From Bacteroidales bacterium UBA4243 (lineage in GTDB: Bacteria; Bacteroidota; Bacteroidia; Bacteroidales; F082), in the NCBI GenBank assembly GCA_002396205.1, contig DGXB01000075.1, positions 3,380 through 67,379 of the forward strand: a stretch of DNA of 64,000 nucleotides. The letters are read 5' to 3'. The notes below the pieces were generated by a model that was not told the origin of the DNA, ran no database searches, and worked only from the letters and a program-made list of their open reading frames with translations. A program made the position numbers and the translations under genes. Below, piece by piece: positions 39,660-48,995 of this stretch. How positions within the stretch are numbered: the first letter of the stretch is position 1; the number at the start of each line of letters is the position of its first letter.

Positions 39660-41782
39660 AGCTGACGACTCGTAACGGGGAAATCGACCTGCCTCGCGAT
39701 TTCTCTTTCAATATGGAAAGGAGCAACCCGCTCCTGTTGGACGAAGGCGATTCAAGCGTTCCGGCCACATTGCCGTCGTCGTCGAGGAACCTGGCCGCAA
39801 TCGACCACCGCGAACGCATCGACCGCGCCGAAGCCTACGACGACAAAGTGGATGCCATACTCGAAGTGGGCCCCATCCGCAAGCATGGGCAACTGGCATT
39901 CGACACCGTACATAGCAGCAAGGGCGTCAATGCCTCGTTCTACATCGACAACAGCGACCTTTACATATCATCGAAAAACAAGACGCTGAAGGAAATCTTC
40001 GCCCGCTACAATGTGGTGTTCGGCGACGTGGACACGGCTATGCTGAAGATGCAGGAAATCTACGAAGGTGCCGATTCCGACTTCAAGGTTTTTCCCGTGG
40101 CCGTGTCGCCCTACGAGGACAATGGCGAGAAAGTGTACCAGTGGCTCAACAGGGTGGAAAACAACTCGTTGGTGTACGAAACGACCATCCACGAGGGCGA
40201 TTCCGTCAACTCGGTGCCGCGAGGCTATGGCATTGCGCCTTTTCTCAGGCTTTCGAGGCTCGTTGAGCTGCTTTTCCATCTCCTTGGCTACGAGGTGACG
40301 GAAAACTGTCTGGCCGAATGGCCCTTCCAAAGGTTAGTCGTCGTACACAACTACTCCGACTGCCTCTGCAACCAGACCGTCACCTTGTTCTATAAGGACC
40401 TCGTCCCGAGTTGTACCTTGCACGATTTTTTGACCTGGCTTAACAACAAATGGCACGTGCAGCCGGTGGTGGATTCAAACAGCCGCAAGGTGAGGGTGGT
40501 TTCGATGGAAACCATGTTGGCCATCGGTGCCGACATGGATATCACCCCCATCGTGGAGGACGATTTCACCGTACAGCTCAATCCCAGCAAGCGTGTGGTG
40601 ATGACGCCGACCAACTCGATTGAAGGCACAGACCCCGCCGCCGAGACTTTCGACCAACTGATCGAAAAGTATGGAGATTTCGCCTACGTCAACGAAATAG
40701 AGTTTGCGCAATACCCCACAACCACGCCACCTGTACAAAACTCGTTGTTGCTCAGGCGGGCTACAGGGCAGTTCTACGGCGTGCAATTCGACAACACCCT
40801 GCGCAAACTGAAGCTCCTTGGCACCAACCACTTCACCTACGACCGTGCCAACAGTTCCGAGACGGAAGATTTCAGCCAATCGGATGTTATCCCGCTTATG
40901 CTTTGCGAAGGCAAGGCTGGTGCGATTTGGGCCGCGCCTTTCATCGGCGACCGCAAACACGCCCACACTTCGTACAACGATTCGGCCACCGACGAGAAAC
41001 AGGACATCATCGTCGTGCAGGCCGTGACGGACACTGCCCATTTCTTCTACTACACCACGGGTACGACGCAACCCGTCATTCCGTATAAGTTGCCCGTAAG
41101 CAACAAACACTTCATGGAACTCAACTTCGGTACCACGCCCTATGACCTTTACGATGCCTGCTGGAGCAAGTTCAACAACATCTTGCTGAACCATCCCACC
41201 TACCTTGACGGCAGGGTGCGCTTCACCATCGGTCAAATCCTTGGCATGGACATGACACGCCTGAAGCTCTGCCAAGGGCAGCATCTGTTGCCGGTCAGCC
41301 TGTCGGCACCAATAGCGGCAAAGCAGGGGCTGACGGAGGCCAAATACATCTTAGTGAAGACCTACACCAACGGCATCACCGACAGTGCCATACTGCCCAG
41401 CGCGATGTCGGAGTATGTTTGGGAGGTCACCAGCAACATCATGCAGGCGGTGCAGGCGCTATGGACACAGATGGGCGGCGGCCCCAACTTCGGCGACATC
41501 GACGTGCCCGACACGAATTGGGGCGTGGAGTCGCATTTCCTGGAATACGGCAGCTATTCGGTGCAGTATGTCGGGGAGGAACTGAATCCCGGCACACCTA
41601 CGCAGGGCGATGTGGTCACGATGTCGCGACAGGCCATCATCACCATCCATTATCGGGAGGTTATCGAATACGAGCCGGAGCTGAATCCACAGGGGCATGA
41701 AACTTATGTCGTGTCGCATGATTGCGATGAGACCTTCACCAACCAAATCGTGACCTTCACGTTTACGGCAGTGCCCGCGTGA
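39656..41782 (+). CDS. Tail protein (708 aa), probable distal tail/hub
   Basis: Overlaps the tape-measure stop by four bases, the usual place of the distal tail protein. N-terminus MKLTTRNGEIDLPRDFSFNM with a SNPLLLDEGDSSVPATLP stretch; mostly beta, many aromatic residues, no peptidase motif seen. It is long for a Dit and may combine Dit and Tal functions. Confidence 0.6.
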   Translation: MKLTTRNGEIDLPRDFSFNMERSNPLLLDEGDSSVPATLPSSSRNLAAIDHRERIDRAEAYDDKVDAILEVGPIRKHGQLAFDTVHSSKGVNASFYIDNSDLYISSKNKTLKEIFARYNVVFGDVDTAMLKMQEIYEGADSDFKVFPVAVSPYEDNGEKVYQWLNRVENNSLVYETTIHEGDSVNSVPRGYGIAPFLRLSRLVELLFHLLGYEVTENCLAEWPFQRLVVVHNYSDCLCNQTVTLFYKDLVPSCTLHDFLTWLNNKWHVQPVVDSNSRKVRVVSMETMLAIGADMDITPIVEDDFTVQLNPSKRVVMTPTNSIEGTDPAAETFDQLIEKYGDFAYVNEIEFAQYPTTTPPVQNSLLLRRATGQFYGVQFDNTLRKLKLLGTNHFTYDRANSSETEDFSQSDVIPLMLCEGKAGAIWAAPFIGDRKHAHTSYNDSATDEKQDIIVVQAVTDTAHFFYYTTGTTQPVIPYKLPVSNKHFMELNFGTTPYDLYDACWSKFNNILLNHPTYLDGRVRFTIGQILGMDMTRLKLCQGQHLLPVSLSAPIAAKQGLTEAKYILVKTYTNGITDSAILPSAMSEYVWEVTSNIMQAVQALWTQMGGGPNFGDIDVPDTNWGVESHFLEYGSYSVQYVGEELNPGTPTQGDVVTMSRQAIITIHYREVIEYEPELNPQGHETYVVSHDCDETFTNQIVTFTFTAVPA

Positions 41783-41785
41783 TTT

Positions 41786-41819
41786 GTCACTCCATGAAAC
41801 ACCTATAGGAATAATTTTG
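41786..41819 (+). promoter_or_regulatory. Late promoter E
   Basis: GTCACTCC, 18 bases, TAATTTTG (41812-41819), starting four bases after the previous stop. No terminator precedes it, so it adds transcription inside the tail region. Confidence 0.65.
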
Positions 41820-41824
41820 CAGAC

Positions 41825-43264
41825 ATGAACATCAACGATTTCTCACAGAAGCCAATCGCGGGACGCACCTACGCCAAGAACGAGGTGCCGCCCTTCGTGA
41901 TCACCACGGGCAACACGTTGCTGGCCATTTTGAGTATCGGCAACGAGGTTGTCTTCAAGGGCATCTATGCACCTGATTTCAACGGCCAAATCTCCATCGA
42001 CTTCCGTGGGCTTTACGACGACTACCTGAAGACCCTCATCCCGACCACGGGCACCGACGAAATCGCCCATGTGGAATACCGTCGCGAGTTCACGGCCGCG
42101 TTCGAGGTCTACATTGGCGAAGACACGCCCGGCGACACCAACTACGTTTCGTGGTATGTGGCCAACGCCCGACTGAAGTCGGAAACACCATTTTACCAAT
42201 GGGGCAGGGCCAACTTCCTGACCAACCAACCAATGGAAAAAACCACCAACTACGAAGCCCCCGAATGGCTGACATGGTGGGACCCGAACAAGACGGGAGG
42301 CTATGTGTTGACAGCCCGCTTCTACAGGAACAATGGCACGTCGTTGGATATTGAGGTGAAGACAGACACGGTGGAGGGCGTTTACAGCTGCAACGTGCGC
42401 TACAGCCGCCTCGTCCGCATGGCCAACGCGCTGCCGAGCCAATTGAAGGGCTATTACGACCTCATCCTGACGGACGAAAACGACACCGAGGTTTGCCGCC
42501 AGCGTTACATCTACGAGGAACGCAGCGGCCGTGAGAAATACTTCCTCTTCGTGAATGCCTTGGGCGGCATCGACACGTTGATCTGCAAAGGCGAGAACGT
42601 GCTCGCCCCCGACATCACACACAACATCGGTCGATTTGGCCACCAATACCGCGCCTTGGACGACACCGACGACATGCGCCGTTGGACGCAGCACATCGGC
42701 CAGGTGCCCAACCGCCAACGCAATTGGATCTACGAATTGCTGACCGCCAAGCAAGGTGCCGAGAAATACGACCCCGATACGATGAAATACTTGGAAATCG
42801 TGGTCGACAGCTCAGAACTCTCCATGAGCGACTTCGGCCAGTTGGCAGGCTCGCCTTTCAGTTATATCCTGAACGAGACCGAAAACGTGGTGGCCGACAC
42901 CGAGCGGCCCGACCGGAGCCTGCACCAGAGCGTGGCAGACCAGGCCGAAGAACTCCACGACGACACCAAGCAGATGGAAATCGCCTTCGAAAGCGACGGG
43001 CAAGGCGGCTTCGAGACGGACGACATCGAAATCCCAGCCACGAAGGTCTATGTCACCGATCCACGCAGCTTGAGTACGGCTGGCGAATCGCCAATCTATT
43101 ATTTCCTCAACGGCAGCGCAACGGCCTCGGGCAGCATCACGCCCGGTGTTGACGCCAATCCATATATCATCGACAAGAAAGAGGATGCCACCATCCGTTT
43201 TGCGACACAGAACGCAAATGTCGCGACACTCATCATCAATTATTACCCAACCGCAAACATATAA
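41825..43264 (+). CDS. Tail protein, probable baseplate/fibre component (479 aa)
   Basis: MNINDFSQKPIAGRTYAKNE start; all-beta with repeated short sandwiches (VVFKGIYAPDFNGQISIDFR, GYVLTARFYRNNGTSLDIEV) and a C-terminal module ending NANVATLIINYYPTANI. Bacteroidetes phages carry such proteins after the hub. Receptor binding is possible. Confidence 0.55.
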   Translation: MNINDFSQKPIAGRTYAKNEVPPFVITTGNTLLAILSIGNEVVFKGIYAPDFNGQISIDFRGLYDDYLKTLIPTTGTDEIAHVEYRREFTAAFEVYIGEDTPGDTNYVSWYVANARLKSETPFYQWGRANFLTNQPMEKTTNYEAPEWLTWWDPNKTGGYVLTARFYRNNGTSLDIEVKTDTVEGVYSCNVRYSRLVRMANALPSQLKGYYDLILTDENDTEVCRQRYIYEERSGREKYFLFVNALGGIDTLICKGENVLAPDITHNIGRFGHQYRALDDTDDMRRWTQHIGQVPNRQRNWIYELLTAKQGAEKYDPDTMKYLEIVVDSSELSMSDFGQLAGSPFSYILNETENVVADTERPDRSLHQSVADQAEELHDDTKQMEIAFESDGQGGFETDDIEIPATKVYVTDPRSLSTAGESPIYYFLNGSATASGSITPGVDANPYIIDKKEDATIRFATQNANVATLIINYYPTANI

Positions 43265-43267
43265 GCC

Positions 43268-43582
43268 ATGGGAAAGATCATCAAACACAGCGTCATCGAG
43301 AACGTGCCATTCTGGATTTTGGCAGGATTGGCCATGGCGATAGGCATCACGGCATTCTTCATCCCGCCGATGGCGGAGATTCACCCGTCGGTGCTACGTT
43401 TCATTTCGTGGGCGTTCGCCTTCGCCGCCCTGTGGACGGTGTTTGCCAGCATGATGCGCGGCATCGACGCGAGGCTGCAACACGGCAAGACCAGCCTCAC
43501 CATCGGCGACATCGACAGAAGAAACGAGCCAAGGCCAACCGAGCAACAACCCGAAGACGAAGAGGAGGTGACAAATGAATGA
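43268..43582 (+). CDS. Small two-helix membrane protein (104 aa)
   Basis: Two transmembrane segments (FWILAGLAMAIGITAFFIPP and FISWAFAFAALWTVFASMMR) and an acidic soluble C-terminus (EQQPEDEEEVTNE). Located in the tail operon; could be a third holin-like or superinfection-exclusion protein. Overlaps the next gene by eight bases. Confidence 0.6.
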   Translation: MGKIIKHSVIENVPFWILAGLAMAIGITAFFIPPMAEIHPSVLRFISWAFAFAALWTVFASMMRGIDARLQHGKTSLTIGDIDRRNEPRPTEQQPEDEEEVTNE

Positions 43583-44426
43583 CATCAGCTTCAAACTTGG
43601 CTCCGTGAACCCTTCTGGCATCAGCGATGTGGTGTTTTATATACCGAAACACTACATCCGCCGTTGGCCGACCATCGAGGACGCTTTTGAGGCCTTGATG
43701 GAAGGCCGCTATGCCGAATATGACGGCGACTTTGAATTGCAGCCTGGCTGCTGGTGGAACCGTTTCTACTCCACGCAAGGCAAGGGCAAGATTGATTGGG
43801 ATTACCAAGGCGAGACCGACTGCAAGGTGGTGGTGAACCATGCCACGCTGTCGTATCCGAAACTTGCCAACGAAGTGCGCGCTTTCGCCAAGTTCGCCAG
43901 CAACGGCGATTTCGTTTTCTGCATCAAGCACGATGGCAAGTACTACATCATTGGAAACCGTGACTACCGAGCCACAATCACGCCTAACGGCGACTCGGGC
44001 GACTCGCCTGGATCGGCTAAGGGTGTCACGATGGACATCCAGTGCCCCGACACCACGCCGGTGCCCACCTATAAGGGCAAGATTGTGTTGTCCGACGGCA
44101 TCCTGGACTGCGAAACAGACACTTTTCAAAATTTTGAAGATATGAACACCAACAAAATTTCTGACTACTCAAAGCAAATCGAAGGCAACAGCGTTCGGTT
44201 TGAGGCTGGGGGCAACTCCGGCAGGATTCACATCGAGGGCACGGGCCCCATTGTGATGGAAGTGAGCGTCGATGGCGTGACCTATAAGGAAGTGGACCAC
44301 GACATCGAGTTTGAGAATGGCGTGGCCATTGCGCCGTTCCAGTTCTACATCGGCGACAAAGTGCGCCTGAGTGCAACGACCTTGACCAAGGTCACAATCA
44401 ATTACAACGACCTTAAAACTAACTAA
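43575..44426 (+). CDS. Virion protein, extended paralogue of 16219-16800 (283 aa)
   Basis: Residues 1-185 repeat the 193-aa protein near the capsid gene, block by block (GSVNPSGISD, YSTQGKGKIDW, YQGETDCKVVVNHATLSYPK). An added domain of about 95 residues (NKISDYSKQIEGNSVRFEAG, then IEGTGPIVMEVSVDGVTYKE) follows. GAGGAGGTGAC is its ribosome-binding site. Likely a tail-tip or fibre-attachment version of the same fold. Confidence 0.65.
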   Translation: MNDISFKLGSVNPSGISDVVFYIPKHYIRRWPTIEDAFEALMEGRYAEYDGDFELQPGCWWNRFYSTQGKGKIDWDYQGETDCKVVVNHATLSYPKLANEVRAFAKFASNGDFVFCIKHDGKYYIIGNRDYRATITPNGDSGDSPGSAKGVTMDIQCPDTTPVPTYKGKIVLSDGILDCETDTFQNFEDMNTNKISDYSKQIEGNSVRFEAGGNSGRIHIEGTGPIVMEVSVDGVTYKEVDHDIEFENGVAIAPFQFYIGDKVRLSATTLTKVTINYNDLKTN

Positions 44427-44428
44427 CC

Positions 44429-45958
44429 ATGGATGGATTCAACACCACACTTAACCAAGGTGGCAACGGCGGTGGCGGCGGCGGAGCCGCTGCAAAGCTT
44501 GCCGTATCGATCACCTACGCCGCCCTGAAGGCCTTGCGCGATGGCGGCAACCTCGTGCCCGGCACCTGGTACCGCATCACGGATTATGTCTGCACCACCA
44601 CGCAGCAGGACACCCAAAGCGCCAACCACGCTTTCGACATCATCGTCCGCGCCGACGGCACCAGCCACTTGAACGAGAACGCATTTGCCGCCCACCATGA
44701 GGGTGACGAATACTTCGCCAACTGCAAACTCGAAGCCTGGCAGCTGAAGTACAGCCTCGACAATGACACCAACCGCTTCGCCTGGGCCGATGACGAGAAC
44801 GGCAAAGGAGTTGTGTATTTGATGAAGGACGAGTGGAACAACGAGTGCCCGTATGACTTCAAGAACATCATGTTCAAGAGAGTAAAAGTATCTGGAGAAT
44901 ATGTTGAAGGTTCCTATGCAGATGCCAAATTCCTTTATCTAGGAATTCCAGGTGACATTCCTGAAGTTTTCGATGTCGAGGACGAAAGCGACACGATTTG
45001 GGTCTACACCTTCAACGGCTTCGATGATTTAGAAGATGTCGCACAAGTGAGAGATGTTTCTGTAAAAGGCATGTTGACGGAAGATGAAAGATTTGGCGGT
45101 TATCCAGACAAATATCATCCGTCTAATGGAGTCATGAAGGCGAGACAAGCGTTCCAAGTAGTTGACGACGAAGACGGACACGAAGTGCAATTGCTCAACA
45201 ACATTGTTTTTGTGCAAATGTATACAACGACTTACAACTACGAAGTGGATGGTTACGATTTCAATGCCGGATGCTACAATATGACTATCGGCGCAAAGAG
45301 AAACGAAGGCCTTAAATTTGGAGCCCATTGCCATGATTTTGCCATTGGATCAGGCTGTTATGGGAGTAGCTTTGGCAGTAACTGCCAACACAACACTTTC
45401 GGAACGGATTGTTACCAAAACTCGTTCGGGAACGGTTGCAACTGGAACTCGTTCGGGAACAGTTGCAACAGCAACTCGTTCGGGAACAATTGCTGGAATA
45501 ATTCGTTCGGGAACAATTGCTACCGAAACTCGTTCGGGAACGATTTCCGATATAACACGTTCGGGAACTACTGCCACGATAACACGTTCGGGAACAGTTG
45601 CAACAACAACTCGTTCGGGAACGACTGTCAATACAACTCATTCGGGAACGATTGTGGCGGTAACTCATTCGGGAACTACTGCCAATACAACACACTCGGG
45701 AACAACTGCGAAGACAACTCGTTCGGGAACTACTGTCAAACAATCACTGTCTTTGACGGCGTTCAGTATTGCAGCGTAACCGGTGGCAGCAGCAGCGCGC
45801 CAGTAAAGAACGCGCAAATCCTCAACGGAACGGCAGGTGCTTCAGCACAAAACAAGCTGACCATCGGCTTCGCCGCAAACAAGGCTTACACCCAGGTTGC
45901 GGCCAAGACAACGGAAGGCACTTTGAAGATTTTCAACCCTGCTGATTTGGTCCAATAA
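44429..45958 (+). CDS. Tail fibre with nonapeptide repeats
   Basis: 509 aa: N-terminal glycine linker (GGNGGGGGGAAAKLAVSITY), an adaptor region, then sixteen 9-residue repeats (residues 296-439, nt 45314-45745) of the form S/T-F-G-N-x-C-x-x-N. A C-terminal region (SVTGGSSSAPVKNAQILNGT, then LTIGFAANKAYTQV) follows. The repeats are 27-bp tandem units. Nonapeptide length matches RTX-type beta-rolls, which need two repeats per turn. Probable receptor-binding or length-setting shaft. Confidence 0.75.
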   Translation: MDGFNTTLNQGGNGGGGGGAAAKLAVSITYAALKALRDGGNLVPGTWYRITDYVCTTTQQDTQSANHAFDIIVRADGTSHLNENAFAAHHEGDEYFANCKLEAWQLKYSLDNDTNRFAWADDENGKGVVYLMKDEWNNECPYDFKNIMFKRVKVSGEYVEGSYADAKFLYLGIPGDIPEVFDVEDESDTIWVYTFNGFDDLEDVAQVRDVSVKGMLTEDERFGGYPDKYHPSNGVMKARQAFQVVDDEDGHEVQLLNNIVFVQMYTTTYNYEVDGYDFNAGCYNMTIGAKRNEGLKFGAHCHDFAIGSGCYGSSFGSNCQHNTFGTDCYQNSFGNGCNWNSFGNSCNSNSFGNNCWNNSFGNNCYRNSFGNDFRYNTFGNYCHDNTFGNSCNNNSFGNDCQYNSFGNDCGGNSFGNYCQYNTLGNNCEDNSFGNYCQTITVFDGVQYCSVTGGSSSAPVKNAQILNGTAGASAQNKLTIGFAANKAYTQVAAKTTEGTLKIFNPADLVQ

Positions 45959-45979
45959 TCGGACTTTTCAGCAACGGAA

Positions 45980-46018
45980 TTTGCCTATTCTTGCGCTATT
46001 TGTGCAAGAATAGGCAAA
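45980..46018. terminator. 15-bp perfect hairpin after fibre gene
   Basis: TTTGCCTATTCTTGC (45980-45994) pairs with GCAAGAATAGGCAAA (46004-46018) across nine bases. Symmetric A/T ends: terminator on the plus strand; it may also act as an operator. Confidence 0.65.
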
Positions 46019-46127
46019 CAATTCGTTGCCATACAAGTTGAAATTCTTCACTGAAAACCTTGTAAACCACAACTTTACATACCATAGTAATGCCAATCAG
46101 CGAATAATTGTTCCCGAATTATTCCTC

Positions 46128-46586
46128 ATGTCCCAAATTCCCTCACGTGCGATGCAAAAAAAATTCTTGACCGGGTCAAGTGCATTCTTCTCCTGTTTGG
46201 CTGATTTCCAGCCAAAGGACAAAGATTGGATTGTTCTTGACGATACCCCCAAAGGCTATAAACACTACCGCCAAACCTCAACCCCTGGAAAATGCGTGTT
46301 CGAGTGGCGTGCCGCCAGTGCCGACGAACTTATTGCATACGCCTTGGATCATCCCAAGCCCGCCATGCAAATGATCAAGTTCCTCACGCCCGACTTTGCC
46401 GCCCATATCGGGCTGACTATCGGGCAGCTACAACGGCTGAAGCCCCTCGTTGATGCCCTGGACCCAAAACACCGCTACGCGTCCATCATCTATGAAAGCT
46501 ACATCGAGAACGGCAACTTCACGCTGACCGACAGCCAGCTTGATGCTGCCTACCGATGCTATAGGGAGGCGCGCCGCAATGGGTGA
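46128..46586 (+). CDS. Nucleotidyltransferase-like protein (152 aa)
   Basis: ATG 46128 was chosen; an upstream TTG frame start is improbable. Near the N-terminus GSSAFFSCLADFQPKDKDWI places Gly-Ser 14 residues before Asp-x-Asp, the minimal nucleotidyltransferase motif, followed by helical regions. No obvious antitoxin partner. Convergent with the integrase, one base apart, a typical moron position. Assignment tentative. Confidence 0.5.
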   Translation: MSQIPSRAMQKKFLTGSSAFFSCLADFQPKDKDWIVLDDTPKGYKHYRQTSTPGKCVFEWRAASADELIAYALDHPKPAMQMIKFLTPDFAAHIGLTIGQLQRLKPLVDALDPKHRYASIIYESYIENGNFTLTDSQLDAAYRCYREARRNG

Positions 46587-46587
46587 T

Positions 46588-47730
46588 TCAGTCCCCTTGG
46601 CGAGCCTTCGATACCTCAATTTCGATTGAATGGCGGTCCACTTCCCGGTAGATTTCCGTGGTCTGCAACTTGGTGTGGCCAAGCAGCTTCGACACGACCG
46701 TGATGTCAACGCCCTGCTGACCGAGCAAGGTGGCAAAGGTGTGGCGTGAGCTATGGAAGGTTATCTTGGCATCGGCTCCAACGGCATCGAGCAAGCCGCG
46801 AAGCGTCTTGTTGACGGTGGCGTTGGGACCGAGTTTCTTTGTCAAGCGGCCAATGTTGCCGCCATATTTTTCCACCATGGCCAACATCTTCCCGTCGAAG
46901 AGTTTGCCGATGGGAATCTCAACGGTGAACTTGGTCTTCTGCATGGCGATGACCAACCAGCCGCCGATGATGTGGTTTTGCCGCAAGGCCGTGATGTCGC
47001 TGAAGCGCAATCCGGTGTAACACCCGACCAGGAAGGCATCACGCACGATTTCTTCATAGCCTTTCAACTTCATAGCCTCTAACTGTCGAAGTTGTTCTTT
47101 TGTGATATAGCCTTTTTTGCTGACCATCTGCTGGATGCGGAACTTGTCGAATGGATTGGCACTGATGATGTCGCGCTTCTTTGCCTCATTGAGCACCGCA
47201 CGGAACAACCGCAAGCGGCTGATCCGTGTGTTGTGGGCAATGCCGCTCGACCGAAGCCATTTGTCGTAGGACACGACAAACTGGTAGTCAATCTCGGCAA
47301 CATGGATGCCAGGCTTGAATTTGTCGATGTTGTTGAAAAGTGTCTTGTAGTTTTGTTTGGTCAGCTCGTTGCGCTCACTTTGGCCGACCACTTCGTTTCC
47401 GAAGTCGGTCAGCTTTGCCGAGGGCGACAAATGCGCCTTGACTGCCTCTTTCAGCATTGGAAGCGTGACTTCGACACCTTTCTTGATGTAGTCGAGTTCG
47501 ACGGCTTCGACCTCTCGGATCATCGTGAAAAGGGTGTAATTCAACGCATCGGCCAAATCGGTGTTGACCACACAGCCCCGGGCAAACTGCTCGGGCTTCA
47601 GGTAGGTGTGTGTCGAAAAGTAGGCTTTCCGACCTTGCTGTTCGGCCTCAATCTGAACGAGGCCCTCTCCGCGCTGGTTGAGGGAACCGCTCCGGTTCCA
47701 CACCAGTCTGTAACGAATCTTTTTGATCAT
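46588..47730 (-). CDS. Tyrosine recombinase 1 (integrase)
   Basis: 380-residue site-specific recombinase, ATG at 47730. N-terminal arm-binding region with an HTYLKPEQFARG segment, SAM-like core-binding domain, and catalytic domain with VGCYTGLRFSDITAL (Arg of box I), TFHSSRHTFATLLGQQGVDI (His-x-x-Arg) and LLGHTKLQTTEIY with the nucleophile Tyr. Typical Bacteroidetes integrase type. Adjacent to a second recombinase on the same strand. Confidence 0.9.
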   Translation of the reverse strand: MIKKIRYRLVWNRSGSLNQRGEGLVQIEAEQQGRKAYFSTHTYLKPEQFARGCVVNTDLADALNYTLFTMIREVEAVELDYIKKGVEVTLPMLKEAVKAHLSPSAKLTDFGNEVVGQSERNELTKQNYKTLFNNIDKFKPGIHVAEIDYQFVVSYDKWLRSSGIAHNTRISRLRLFRAVLNEAKKRDIISANPFDKFRIQQMVSKKGYITKEQLRQLEAMKLKGYEEIVRDAFLVGCYTGLRFSDITALRQNHIIGGWLVIAMQKTKFTVEIPIGKLFDGKMLAMVEKYGGNIGRLTKKLGPNATVNKTLRGLLDAVGADAKITFHSSRHTFATLLGQQGVDITVVSKLLGHTKLQTTEIYREVDRHSIEIEVSKARQGD

Positions 47731-47746
47731 GTGATTATGAATTTGG

Positions 47747-48880
47747 TTAGAAATTGGGTGCTTTCTTTGAAATTGTCTCAACCAAATGCGGGTCAACATG
47801 ATTCGCATAACGAGTTGTCATGCTCAGATCATGGTGGTCCGCGTGTTGCATGACCGTCAACGGGTCGATGCCACATTTCAACATTTCGTTAATTCCGGTA
47901 TCGCGTAAGGAGTAAAGTTCCATTTCGTCGGGGAGATGCAGCGCTTTTCGCATTTCTATCCAATCCTTCGAGAAACGAGAGTGGGGGATGGGTTTCTTTC
48001 CGGCAGCGTAGTCTTTGCTGCCAATAAGATAGTCATCGCCATTGGCACCTTTGATCCAATCAGCCACCAAACCCTCCAAAATGGGATTCATGGTGGCGAT
48101 ACGAGCAAAGTGCGTCTTGGCAACTTCGGAACGGATTAGAATGTAGTGCTCTTTCAAAAACACATCACCCACCTTGATGCAACGGATTTCCTTTGGCCGT
48201 ATGAGCGAGGAGTAAACCAACTGGCTCACTATGAGCAAGCCTGGGTTGTTTTCCTTGCAATAGGCCGTAATCCGTTTGCGCGTGTCGGCAGGTATCAAAA
48301 CCCTTCGTTTTTCGGCCTCACGCTTTGGCTTGATGCCACCAAACGGGTTTTCTTTGCAGTAGCACTTTGCCACCGCCCAAGAAAACAGTGCCCGTGCCGC
48401 TTTGAGTTGGTTGTTCCATGAACGCCCCTTGAGTTTCCGTTCAACCGAGCAATAGTCCAAATATCGAATGGCAAGCACCTTATTAAATAAGATGGCTTGG
48501 CAGTCGGGGACATTCTCGTTTACCCAAGCCCCGAAGATGGTACAAAACGACTTGTAAGAACGGAGCGTGTCGGGGCGAAGTTCATCCTGCTTTTCGGCCA
48601 GGTATGCACGAATTACGACCGAAAGCGAGGTGTAAAACCTCGCATTTTGGTTTTCGCCAATAGGAGACCAACCACCAGCGAGCTTCGCGTTGATGGTGTT
48701 GATGATGCCGTTGCAATGTGCTTTGAAGTCGGCAAGCCGAGGATAGTGTTTTCGCAACACATTGACATGTGTGCGAAAACGCTGCATTTTTCCAATGTTG
48801 GGATTAAATGTTTGATATTCAATGTACCATCCGTGCGAATTGCTTTTCAATTGCGCGGGCAGAAATTCGATTACAGACAT
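47747..48880 (-). CDS. Tyrosine recombinase 2
   Basis: 377 aa, ATG at 48880 with AGGAG upstream on the minus strand. Box I YSSLIRPKEIRCIKVGDV; box II is YSLRDTGINE, where the usual His is Tyr; C-terminal MTTRYANH supplies the catalytic Tyr. It belongs to the short-core integrase group found in tandem with another in Bacteroidetes elements. It lies 115 bp from the tRNA-Lys 3' end and so may bind the att site directly. Confidence 0.85.
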   Translation of the reverse strand: MSVIEFLPAQLKSNSHGWYIEYQTFNPNIGKMQRFRTHVNVLRKHYPRLADFKAHCNGIINTINAKLAGGWSPIGENQNARFYTSLSVVIRAYLAEKQDELRPDTLRSYKSFCTIFGAWVNENVPDCQAILFNKVLAIRYLDYCSVERKLKGRSWNNQLKAARALFSWAVAKCYCKENPFGGIKPKREAEKRRVLIPADTRKRITAYCKENNPGLLIVSQLVYSSLIRPKEIRCIKVGDVFLKEHYILIRSEVAKTHFARIATMNPILEGLVADWIKGANGDDYLIGSKDYAAGKKPIPHSRFSKDWIEMRKALHLPDEMELYSLRDTGINEMLKCGIDPLTVMQHADHHDLSMTTRYANHVDPHLVETISKKAPNF

Positions 48881-48930
48881 TTTTTTTTCTCCTTTTCGCC
48901 TGGCGAAAAGGTCGTTCAACATCGGTAATT

Positions 48931-48987
48931 CGTGTGCAAATCGTGTGCACTTTAAGCAAGGAAATCAGCCTTAAAAGACTGATTTCC
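48931..48987. promoter_or_regulatory. Repeats between integrase and tRNA-Lys (att arm candidates)
   Basis: CGTGTGCA occurs at 48931-48938 and 48942-48949 (11-bp period), and GGAAATCAG/CTGATTTCC forms a hairpin at 48960-48987. The region lies just inside the presumed prophage end, so arm-type recombinase sites or the tRNA terminator are likely. Confidence 0.5.
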
Positions 48988-48995
48988 AACGCTTG

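Noticed and set aside
45314..45745. 27-bp regular repeats that look like a CRISPR array
   Set aside because: The units are contiguous without spacers and encode an in-frame nonapeptide repeat of the fibre gene; no cas genes.
44429..45958. Diversity-generating retroelement target
   Set aside because: No reverse transcriptase or template repeat is in the window, and the Asn codons belong to a fixed repeat.
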